Source: DASPXY01 sp038227745 (GTDB lineage: Bacteria > Planctomycetota > Planctomycetia > Gemmatales > Gemmataceae). From it: DNA of 13,072 bases. Shown here one piece after another: positions 7,351 through 13,072 of this stretch (positions are counted from its first letter, which is position 1; each line of letters begins with the position of its first letter). Position numbers and translations under genes: made by a program. The stretch covers positions 1-13,072 of the forward strand of contig JBBRPS010000220.1 of assembly GCA_038227745.1 (NCBI GenBank), read 5' to 3'. Under the pieces are notes generated by a model. That model was not told the origin of the DNA. It saw nothing but the letters and a program-made list of their open reading frames with translations, and ran no database searches.

Positions 7351-8430
7351 ATGAAAATCACCCGACTCGACGCCGTCACCGTCCGCATCCCACAGCGCCC
7401 GCCGATCGCGCCGTACCAGTCGCGCTACCGGGCCACCTCCGCCAAGGAGGCACTGCTCGTCCGCCTGGAGACCGACACCGGCCTCGTCGGCTGGGGCGAG
7501 ACGCCGGTGGACTGGATCCACAAGTCCTTCGAGGGCGCCCCGGCCGACCTGCTGCGCGGCCAGGTGCTGGGCCGCGATCCGTTCGACCTGGAAGCATGGT
7601 ACGCGGAGAACACCCTGGGCAGCTTCCTGGCGAGCGCCGTCGAAATGGCGCTCTGGGACCTGATGGGCCACGCCACGCGGCAACCGCTGTACCGGCTCCT
7701 CGGCGGCGCCGTCCGCAAGCGGGTCGAACTCGCGGCGTGCATGGGCATCCGCCCCTACGACGAGGCCAGGGCGATCGCGCGCGGCTACCTCGAACAGGGC
7801 TTCACGACGCTCAAGACCAAGGCGGGCCGCGACGCTCAGGAAGACCTGGAGATGGTGCGCGGCATCCGCGATGGCGTCGGCGACCGGCTGAAGCTGCGCA
7901 TCGACCCCAACCAGGGCTACGCGCCCGAGGTGGCGTTCCCGCTGGCGCGCGATCTGGAGCGATACCACCTGGAGTACTTCGAGCAGCCGATGCCGCAGGG
8001 CCTGATTGGCGAGGCGGCGCGGCTGCGGCGCGCGACCCGGACGCCGATCGCGCTCAACGAGTCGGTGACGACGACGGAGGTGGTGCTGCAGATCCTGCAA
8101 CTGCGGGCGGCGGACGTGCTGCTGCCGGACACGTATCAGTGCGCCGGCATCCTGGGCGTGAAGAAGGTGGCGGCGCTGGCCGAGGCGGCGGGCGTGCCGT
8201 GCGTGTTCCACTGCGCCCACGACCTGGGCCTGAAGACGGCGGCGATGCTGCACGTCGTCGCCAGTTCGCCGGGCTTCACGCTGGCGAACGACTGCACTTA
8301 TTACGGTTTGGAGGATGACATCATCGAGCCGCTGCACCGGATCGAGGGCGGCGCGATGCAGGTCCCGGAGGGGCCGGGGCTGGGGGTGACGGTGGACGAG
8401 AAGAAGGTGGCGAAATATCGGATCGGATGA
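7351..8430 (+). CDS. Enolase-superfamily enzyme, mandelate racemase-like subgroup (putative acid-sugar dehydratase)
   Basis: This 359-residue protein has an enolase N-terminal cap (about 1-115; ALWDLMGHATRQPLYRLLGG at 100-119) and a barrel with K155/K157 (LKTKAG), metal ligands D185 (DPNQG), E211 (FEQP) and E237 (NES), each 26 residues apart as in mandelate racemase. D260 and H287 are 27 residues apart, matching the Asp-His dyad of the mandelate racemase and sugar-acid dehydratase subgroup; no MLE-type lysine follows strand six. That favours dehydration or epimerisation of an aldonic or uronic acid. The SD is weak (only AGG about 9 nt before the ATG), yet the N-terminus MKITRLDAVTV is the family's normal start. 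It lies 77 nt after the GT-B gene and is convergent with the SGNH hydrolase. It differs in subgroup from the enzyme at 120-1232. Confidence 0.9.
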   Translation: MKITRLDAVTVRIPQRPPIAPYQSRYRATSAKEALLVRLETDTGLVGWGETPVDWIHKSFEGAPADLLRGQVLGRDPFDLEAWYAENTLGSFLASAVEMALWDLMGHATRQPLYRLLGGAVRKRVELAACMGIRPYDEARAIARGYLEQGFTTLKTKAGRDAQEDLEMVRGIRDGVGDRLKLRIDPNQGYAPEVAFPLARDLERYHLEYFEQPMPQGLIGEAARLRRATRTPIALNESVTTTEVVLQILQLRAADVLLPDTYQCAGILGVKKVAALAEAAGVPCVFHCAHDLGLKTAAMLHVVASSPGFTLANDCTYYGLEDDIIEPLHRIEGGAMQVPEGPGLGVTVDEKKVAKYRIG

Positions 8431-8438
8431 GGGCTGTC

Positions 8439-8504
8439 CTGGTTCGTAGTTCCGCCTTCAGGCGGGTTGGCATCAACCCGCCTGAAGGCGGAACTACGAA
8501 CCAG
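8439..8504. repeat. Perfect 31-bp inverted repeat in a convergent gap
   Basis: Positions 8439-8469 are the exact reverse complement of 8474-8504, with a 4-nt centre GCAT at 8470-8473. The arm contains TTCCGCCTTCAGGCGG, itself partly palindromic. It fills nearly the whole 81-nt gap between the stop codons at 8430 and 8512. It could terminate or insulate transcription from both sides, although no T tract follows. I recall GTAGTTCCGCCTTCAGGCGG-like sequences as repeats in planctomycete genomes, unverified, so a mobile REP/MITE-like element is the likelier origin. Confidence 0.85.
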
Positions 8505-8511
8505 AGCGTCC

Positions 8512-9111
8512 TCACTCCTTCTTCGTGCCGAGCATTTCGCGGACCGTCGGCTCGATGGCCTCGGCCCAGATCTGGTAGCCCTGCGGGCTCAGGTGCAGGT
8601 AGTCGGGCATGATGTCCTTGGTCAGGGCGCCGCCCTCCTTGGTGAACTTCTCACCGATGTCCAGGTAGCGGACGCGCTTGCCGTCGTCGAGCTTGCTGAT
8701 CTGCTTGTTGATGTCGGCGATCTTCTCCCGGATCTTCGTGCCGGCCTTGGCGCCGCGCGGGAAGACGCCCAGGAGCAGGATCTTCGTGTGCGGGGACAGC
8801 TCTTCGATTTTGTGGACGATGGCCTTGATGCCGGCCGCGATCTGGTCGGCGCTGTTGCCGCCGCTGTTGTTGGTGCCGATCATCACGACGGCGACCTTCG
8901 GCTTGATGCCCTCCAGCTCGCCGTTGCTGATGCGCCACAGGACGTGCTCGGTGCGGTCGCCGCCGATGCCGAAGTTGGCGGCTTTGAGCGGCTCGAAATA
9001 CTTCTTCCACGCCTTCTGGCCGCGCCAGGCGTCGGTGATCGAGTCGCCGAGGAACAGCACGTCCACGTCGCCCTTCTTGGCGACCGCAATGAATCCTTCG
9101 TGGCGCTTCAT
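8512..9111 (-). CDS. SGNH/GDSL hydrolase, catalytic part (out of frame with its signal peptide)
   Basis: This 199-residue frame encodes a complete SGNH hydrolase core resembling the PAF-acetylhydrolase/GDSL type. Block I is GDSIT with the nucleophile S24, block II GIGGDR (G51), block III GTNN (N81), and block V DYLHLS with D170 and H173. All catalytic residues are present. It would deacylate an ester, possibly an acetylated carbohydrate, but the substrate is unknown. ATG 9111 has no SD; its A lies in ATGA, overlapping the TGA of an upstream reading frame that carries the signal peptide (9108-9263). In this frame the codons before the ATG read QPDAGW back to a TAA, so homology probably continues upstream of the ATG. 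One added G in the G5 run at 9134-9138 would join both parts into a 250-residue exported enzyme. Confidence 0.85.
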   Translation of the reverse strand: MKRHEGFIAVAKKGDVDVLFLGDSITDAWRGQKAWKKYFEPLKAANFGIGGDRTEHVLWRISNGELEGIKPKVAVVMIGTNNSGGNSADQIAAGIKAIVHKIEELSPHTKILLLGVFPRGAKAGTKIREKIADINKQISKLDDGKRVRYLDIGEKFTKEGGALTKDIMPDYLHLSPQGYQIWAEAIEPTVREMLGTKKE

Positions 9112-9263
9112 CCAGCCGGCGTCCGGCTGGCCGCCCCCTTACCCATGCGCGGCGAGGGTGTCGCCGCCGGGTTCTTCTTCTCGCCCGCCGCCGCGGCGCC
9201 GGCCAGCAGCAGCGCCGCGGCGACCAGGCCCGCCAGCCCCACGAAACCTCTGTACACTCTCAT
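9108..9263 (-). pseudogene. Signal peptide and N-terminus of the SGNH hydrolase, in a shifted frame
   Basis: A 51-codon frame encodes a clear signal peptide (MRVYRGF, hydrophobic core about 8-26, likely cleavage near AAAA/GEKK) and then NPAATPSPR, which resembles the start of mature planctomycete SGNH hydrolases. After MGKG it runs out of register and stops at the TGA that overlaps the ATG of the catalytic frame. The start is the second of two adjacent ATGs (9266 and 9263), because AAAGGAG (plus 9270-9276) gives 6 nt to the second and only 3 to the first. The break may be a true frameshift, a sequencing error in the G5 run, or a recoding site. Without repair the enzyme could only be made cytosolically by re-initiation. 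Confidence 0.75.
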
Positions 9264-9318
9264 CATTCGCTCCTTTCGCCCAGTTGCGACCCCCCACGTG
9301 GGAGCGTCATTCGCCGTC

Positions 9319-9348
9319 AGGATACGCGGGGAAGGGCCGAGCGGCCAA
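9319..9348 (-). promoter_or_regulatory. Possible weak promoter upstream of the SGNH hydrolase
   Basis: On the minus strand, TTGGCC (plus 9343-9348) and TATCCT (plus 9319-9324) are 18 bp apart, each matching 4 of 6 consensus bases, 55 nt before the ATG at 9263. The gap behind the preceding gene is about 100 nt, so an own promoter is reasonable, but a match this loose occurs often by chance. Confidence 0.25.
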
Positions 9349-9365
9349 GAAGGGCGGCCTTTCTC

Positions 9366-11297
9366 TCAAGGTGACGCCTTCCCCTTGCGCAGGAACGCCG
9401 TCACCTGCGCCTGCAGGTCGCGCAGACCGGCGGCGACCCGCACGAGTGCCTTGGTTTCGGCGCGGTTGTCCTCGCTGTCGCCCGCGTAGCGCAGCACGTC
9501 GAGGCGTTTCTTGAGGGCGGCGGCGTGCGCCAGGTTGGCCTGCGACAGCCGCTGCGGCGTCAGGCGGTCGCCGCGCTCCCGGCACACCTCGAACGCTTTG
9601 ACCGCCTGCGGCAGTTCCGTCTTCAGCGCCGCCGTGTCCTGGCGCGGCCAGGTGTTGTAGATGAATTCGCGCGCCTGCGTGTGGGCCGTGTCGCCGTCGC
9701 GGATCCGCCAGGCCGCCTTCAGCTTCTCCAGGTGCGCCGCCACCTGCTTCTCGCCCGGCCGCCCCGCCAGGATCTCCTGATAAAGCCGAAGCGCCCCCTC
9801 GAAGTCCGCTTCGGCTTCCCGCAGGCGGGCACGCTCCAGCTTCGTCTGCAACTGCTTCGTCTCGGGACTGTTGGCCTCCTTCACCAGGGCGTCGAGGCGC
9901 TTGATGAAGCTGTCCAGCCGGGTGCGCTGCTCCTGGAGCTGTTGCAGTTCCAGCTCGCCCTCGCTCAGGTCGAGTTTGCCGGAACCCTTGCCCGCGCCCT
10001 TGCGGAGCTGGTCGTGCTCGTCGGCAAGACTCTCGATCTCGGCGGTGATGGCCTTGTGGCCGCGGCGGGCCATCCCCAGGGCCGTCTCCGGCGAGCGCTC
10101 CAGGGCGGCGTTGAGGTCGGCGAAGCGGCTGGCGACGACGCGCATGCTCTCGTAGGTTCGGCGGATCCAGCGCTCCTTGCGCATCTGGAGTTGCCCCGCC
10201 GCCAGCGCCTCGGCGTTGAGGTTGACGCGGCAGACGACGGTCCGGTCGTCCACGAGTTCCACGGGCACCTGCGCCCGCAGGGTGGCGCCGCTGAAGACAC
10301 GCACGAACGCGACGTGCTGGTAGCGGTCCGGGGTGACGACCAGGCCGTCGAGGGCCGTGGTCCGCTCCCAGCCCTTGTCGTCGAACCCCGTCGCGCCGAC
10401 GCGGACGCGGACGGTGCTCAGGAACTTCCCGGTCTTGTCATCGACCAGGCGCAGGCGGAGGGGCGCCTGAATGGTCGCGACGCGGAGGCCGCGGTAACCG
10501 AGTACGCCGGGTTCGGGCTGCAGCGTGTCCTCCTTGTAACGGTGGTAGAGGCGGCAGGAACAGACGCCGTCCTTCGGCTCGTCGCGGGCCTGCAGCAGTG
10601 CCCACTCGACCCGCGCGGCGCGCGGCTTGCCCGCCTCCTCGGCGAGGCGCGCGACGGCGAAGACGTCGCCGGGTCGCAGCCAGCGCCCGAGCGGCACGCC
10701 CAGACCTCCGCCTCGCAGCGCCAGCTTGACCTCGTCGCCCTCGACCGCAGTGACGGTGCCGCTCAGGCCAAAGTCGCGGTCCACGAGGCGGGCGGCGGTG
10801 AGCGCCACCAGGCGGCGCTCCGCCGTCCGGCTTCGGCGCACCACGGGGCTGGACAGGCCGCTCGTGCCGTCGTGCTGGCGGGCCTGCAGGCGGTACTGGC
10901 CATCGGCGTAGTCGATCAGGACGAAATGCGTCTTGAGGTCGGACAGTTCCTCCCAGCCGTCGAGGGCCTGCAGTCCCTTCGCGCGCACGTCCTTCAGCAG
11001 CGGATGGACGCGGGTGACCTCCACCTTCGCGAGCTTGCCGTAGGTGAGCCGCAGGTGGTCGCGCAGCTCGTACTCGAGCTGGTCGTGGAAGGTCGAGGTC
11101 AGCACGCGGTGTTCGGCGAGGTGCAGGACGATGCGGAGCTGGTAAGGCGTTTTCAGGCCGGGGTCGAGCGCGGCGCGGGCAGGAGCGGCCACGGATAAAC
11201 ACAGATAAACGCAGATTGAAAACAAGAGTGCCGGCCGGGCGTGACGGCGGGCCGTGGGCGGATCTGTGTTCATCTGTGTAAATCTGTGGCTCAACAT
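9366..11297 (-). CDS. Large exported protein of unknown function with coiled coil and TPR-like region
   Basis: I do not recognise this 643-residue protein. It has an N-terminal signal peptide (h-region about residues 23-38, cleavage likely after ARA at 42). Residues 43-180 are alpha/beta (TPYQLRIVLHLAEHRVLTS, HFVLIDYADGQYRLQ). Residues 185-235 look like a small beta domain (GTVTAVEGDEVKLAL, PGDVFAVARL), and a further beta-rich stretch contains RLRLVDDKTGKFLSTVRVRVGA and may be carboxypeptidase-regulatory- or PEGA-like. From about 390 to 500 it is charged, helical and probably coiled coil; EADFEGALRLYQEILAGRPG resembles one TPR helix pair. No catalytic motif was seen. ATG 11297 overlaps the aroA stop by 7 nt and has GGAG 8 nt upstream, suggesting coupling to aroA. 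ATG 11273 is a second possible start, still giving a signal peptide. Much of the signal peptide is encoded by an inverted repeat. Confidence 0.75.
   Translation of the reverse strand: MLSHRFTQMNTDPPTARRHARPALLFSICVYLCLSVAAPARAALDPGLKTPYQLRIVLHLAEHRVLTSTFHDQLEYELRDHLRLTYGKLAKVEVTRVHPLLKDVRAKGLQALDGWEELSDLKTHFVLIDYADGQYRLQARQHDGTSGLSSPVVRRSRTAERRLVALTAARLVDRDFGLSGTVTAVEGDEVKLALRGGGLGVPLGRWLRPGDVFAVARLAEEAGKPRAARVEWALLQARDEPKDGVCSCRLYHRYKEDTLQPEPGVLGYRGLRVATIQAPLRLRLVDDKTGKFLSTVRVRVGATGFDDKGWERTTALDGLVVTPDRYQHVAFVRVFSGATLRAQVPVELVDDRTVVCRVNLNAEALAAGQLQMRKERWIRRTYESMRVVASRFADLNAALERSPETALGMARRGHKAITAEIESLADEHDQLRKGAGKGSGKLDLSEGELELQQLQEQRTRLDSFIKRLDALVKEANSPETKQLQTKLERARLREAEADFEGALRLYQEILAGRPGEKQVAAHLEKLKAAWRIRDGDTAHTQAREFIYNTWPRQDTAALKTELPQAVKAFEVCRERGDRLTPQRLSQANLAHAAALKKRLDVLRYAGDSEDNRAETKALVRVAAGLRDLQAQVTAFLRKGKASP
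11188..11290. repeat. Imperfect inverted repeat with 10-nt internal period, inside a signal peptide coding region
   Basis: The arms 11188-11217 and 11261-11290 match 24 of 30 positions as an inverted repeat around a 43-nt centre. Each arm holds three 10-nt units of the type CACAGATNNA. The outer end abuts the aroA stop codon (11291-11293). On the minus strand the first arm is read in frame as HRFTQMNTD and the second as ICVYLCLSV, part of the hydrophobic core of the next protein's signal peptide. I recall near-identical peptides in annotated proteins of planctomycetes and other environmental bacteria, which suggests a dispersed repeat; this is unverified. Confidence 0.8.
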
Positions 11298-12607
11298 CGC
11301 AGCTTCTCCAGGTCCTCGAAGAACCGCGGGTAGGTCTTGGCGACGCACGCGGGGTTCTTGATGACGACGCTCGGCATGGGCAGGCCGATCAGGGCCAGAC
11401 TCATCGCCATGCGGTGGTCGTTGTAGGTCTCGACCTCGGCGCCGTGCAGCTGCCGCGGCGTGATCGTGAGGCCATCGGCGAACTCGTCCACCTCGGCGCC
11501 GAGCCGGCGCAGCTCCGTGGCGAGGGCGGCCAGGCGGTCGGTTTCCTTGTGGCGGATGTGGGCGACGTTTCGGATGGTCGTCGGGCCATCGGCGAAGCAC
11601 GCGACCGCGGCCAGTGTCATGACGGTGTCACTGATGTCGTTCATGTCCACGTCGATGCCGCGCAGGGGCCGGCCGTGGACGGTGACGCCCGAACTGCATT
11701 TCTCGACCCGGCAGCCCATGTCGGCCAGCACGTCGGCGAAACGGACGTCGCCCTGCAGGCTGTTCTCGGGAATGCCGAGGACCGTCACCTGTCCCCCGGT
11801 GATGGCGGCGGCGGCGAAGAAATAACTCGCGGCCGAGGCGTCCGGTTCGATGTCGTAGGCGTTGACCTGCGCCCGCTGGCGGCCGGGGACGAGGAAGCTG
11901 CGGCTGCGCTCGCGGAAGCAGAGTTGAAAGCCCCAGGCACGCAGCAGTCCCTCTGTCATGTCGAGGTACGGGCGAGAGACGAGGGTGTCGTCGAAGACGA
12001 CGCCCGTCTCGTCTGCCGCGGCGAACGGGGCGGCGAGCATCAGGCCGCTGAGGAACTGGCTGCTGATCGCGCCCCGCACCATGACGCTGCTCGCCTGCCA
12101 GCCCGCGGCCTTGATGACCACCGGCGGGCAGCCCGTCCCCACCTCGCCGGCGGCGTGGACGCCCAGTTGGCGCAGTGCCGCGAGCAGGTCCTCGATGGGC
12201 CGCTCGCGCATGCGCGGCACGCCGTCCAGGCGGTAGACCCCCTCGCCCAGGCTGACGACCGCGGTAAGGAAGCGGATGGTGGTCCCGGAATTGGCACAAA
12301 ACAGGTCGGCCGAGGCTGCGGGAATGACGCGGTTCGCGGATACCGGCTCGACGGTCAACGTCCCCGCGGCCCAGTCCGGCGAAATGCGGAAGCCGAGGCG
12401 CTGCAGGCAGGTGACCATGACCTCCGTGTCCTCACTGTGGAGGGCGCCAGTCAGGTGAAACGGCCGCTCGCGGCTGGTGAGCGCCGCCAGGACGAGGGCG
12501 CGGTTGGTGATACTCTTCGACCCCGGCACGGTGACGGCCGCGCGCGGCGGTCTTTCCAGGGGGACGATCTCCAGTTCCTCCGGGTACGCCGGCAACCCCT
12601 CAGGCAT
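11291..12607 (-). CDS. aroA: 3-phosphoshikimate 1-carboxyvinyltransferase (EPSP synthase)
   Basis: This 438-residue cytosolic enzyme transfers the enolpyruvyl group of PEP to shikimate-3-phosphate, the sixth step of chorismate synthesis. Family motifs are complete: PGSKSITNRA (28-37, K31), ANSGTTIR (105-112), RMRERPIEDL (132-141), SSQFLSG (182-188), catalytic D327 (NDISDTVMT) and E355 (HKETDR), R399 (YNDHRMAM) and K424 (CVAKTYP). D327 to E355 is 28 residues, as in the E. coli enzyme (D313, E341). F113 stands where E. coli has P101. The length is normal. ATG 12607 overlaps the truA stop by 8 nt with only a weak GGGTGA ahead, so it is probably translated by coupling. The 3' end overlaps the next gene by 7 nt. 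Confidence 0.96.
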   Translation of the reverse strand: MPEGLPAYPEELEIVPLERPPRAAVTVPGSKSITNRALVLAALTSRERPFHLTGALHSEDTEVMVTCLQRLGFRISPDWAAGTLTVEPVSANRVIPAASADLFCANSGTTIRFLTAVVSLGEGVYRLDGVPRMRERPIEDLLAALRQLGVHAAGEVGTGCPPVVIKAAGWQASSVMVRGAISSQFLSGLMLAAPFAAADETGVVFDDTLVSRPYLDMTEGLLRAWGFQLCFRERSRSFLVPGRQRAQVNAYDIEPDASAASYFFAAAAITGGQVTVLGIPENSLQGDVRFADVLADMGCRVEKCSSGVTVHGRPLRGIDVDMNDISDTVMTLAAVACFADGPTTIRNVAHIRHKETDRLAALATELRRLGAEVDEFADGLTITPRQLHGAEVETYNDHRMAMSLALIGLPMPSVVIKNPACVAKTYPRFFEDLEKLRC

Positions 12608-13072
12608 ACGTCACCCGCATCAGGAACAGCCCCTGCGCCGGGGCGGTCGGCCCGGCCAGCTTGCGGTCGCCGGCCTCGACGATCGCCGCCACCTGCGACT
12701 CCGGCCAGTGGCCGCGGCCGACGTTCATCAGCGTCCCCGCGATGGCCCGAACCATATTGTACAGGAAACCGTCGGCCTCCACGTCGAGCCAGATCCAGTC
12801 GCCGGCGCGGTTGACCGCCAGGTGCGTGATCGTCCGCACGCTCGACATGCGGTTGGGCCATTCCGTCTCGAAGCAGCGGAAGTCGTGTCGCCCCTTGAGC
12901 GCCTCGGCCGCCCGGCGCATGGCGTCCACGTCGAGGCGGTGGCGGCTCGGACAGTAGGAGCGGCGCAGGAAGATGTCGGGCACGTCGCCGTCATACATGA
13001 CGTAGCGGTACAGCTTGCGCACCGCGTCGTGGTTGGCGTCGAACGCCTCGGGGACGTCGGCGGCGGCGCGGA
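12600..13072 (-). CDS. truA: tRNA pseudouridine synthase A, C-terminal part (cut by window edge)
   Basis: The frame stays open to the window edge, so only the last 157 codons or so are seen. TruA isomerises uridines 38-40 of the tRNA anticodon stem to pseudouridine. The visible part has DVPEAFDANHDAVRKLYRY near the edge (the family's FDA..A..K.YRY region), FRCFETEWPNRMSSVRTI, the conserved FLYNMVRAIAGTLMNVGRG, and the family-type end LFLMRVTYA. The catalytic Asp (GRTDxGVH motif) lies upstream, outside the window. A GTG at 13022 is not the real start, because homology continues past it. The stop codon overlaps the aroA start. Confidence 0.93.
   Translation of the reverse strand, partial: RAAADVPEAFDANHDAVRKLYRYVMYDGDVPDIFLRRSYCPSRHRLDVDAMRRAAEALKGRHDFRCFETEWPNRMSSVRTITHLAVNRAGDWIWLDVEADGFLYNMVRAIAGTLMNVGRGHWPESQVAAIVEAGDRKLAGPTAPAQGLFLMRVTYA

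Noticed and set aside
9525..11198. Long plus-strand open frame of 557 codons opposite the large unknown protein
   Set aside because: It is low in recognisable motifs, rich in Arg/Gly/Leu/Val from complementary GC-rich codons, and has no SD. The minus-strand frame has a signal peptide, an SD and coherent domains.
11188..11290. CRISPR-like or short tandem array because of the repeated CACAGAT units
   Set aside because: The units are 10 nt with no spacers and are arranged as two opposed arms, so this is an inverted repeat and not a CRISPR array.
13020..13022. GTG as a start codon for truA
   Set aside because: TruA-like sequence continues upstream of it to the window edge, and the essential catalytic domain would be missing.

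Overview
This is a strongly GC-rich bacterial window. It most likely comes from a planctomycete, possibly a Gemmata- or Pirellula-like lineage or a metagenome-assembled relative. The evidence is a Tat-exported Gfo/Idh/MocA oxidoreductase with an NRRDFLK signal, a secreted SGNH hydrolase of the GDSIT / GIGGDR / GTNN type, a secreted NIPSNAP protein, and several different GC-rich palindromic repeats just downstream of genes. The assignment rests on family recognition and recollection, not on a search.

Layout. (1) Positions 120-4246, minus strand, carry four tandem genes transcribed in the order NIPSNAP-like protein, secreted alpha/beta hydrolase, Tat-exported Gfo/Idh/MocA oxidoreductase, and an MLE-subgroup enolase-superfamily enzyme. 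Each has a good Shine-Dalgarno (SD) site, and a palindromic repeat follows almost every stop codon. The set looks like sugar or sugar-acid catabolism, but the substrate is unknown. A good sigma70-like promoter (TTGACG, 17 bp, GATAAC) lies upstream of the first gene. (2) Positions 4442-8430, plus strand, carry a GT39-like membrane glycosyltransferase, a GT-B (GT4-like) glycosyltransferase and a second enolase-superfamily enzyme. The last has mandelate-racemase-type residues, so the two enolase-superfamily enzymes belong to different subgroups. (3) A perfect 31-bp inverted repeat sits in the convergent gap at 8439-8504. (4) Positions 8512-13072, minus strand, carry in transcription order truA (cut by the window edge), aroA, a large exported protein of unknown function, and an SGNH hydrolase. 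truA/aroA overlap by 8 nt and aroA/unknown by 7 nt, which suggests translational coupling.

Three points deserve attention. The signal peptide of the unknown protein behind aroA is written largely by a dispersed-type inverted repeat with a 10-nt internal period, inserted immediately after the aroA stop codon. The SGNH hydrolase is split: its signal peptide and conserved N-terminus lie in another frame, and one extra G in a G5 run would restore a 250-residue exported enzyme. The intergenic gaps hold at least five kinds of palindrome, including two copies of one family flanking a single gene.

I found no CRISPR array, transposase, tRNA, rRNA or phage genes, and no convincing new defence or biosynthetic system. 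The unusual material is mainly in the repeats and the split gene.
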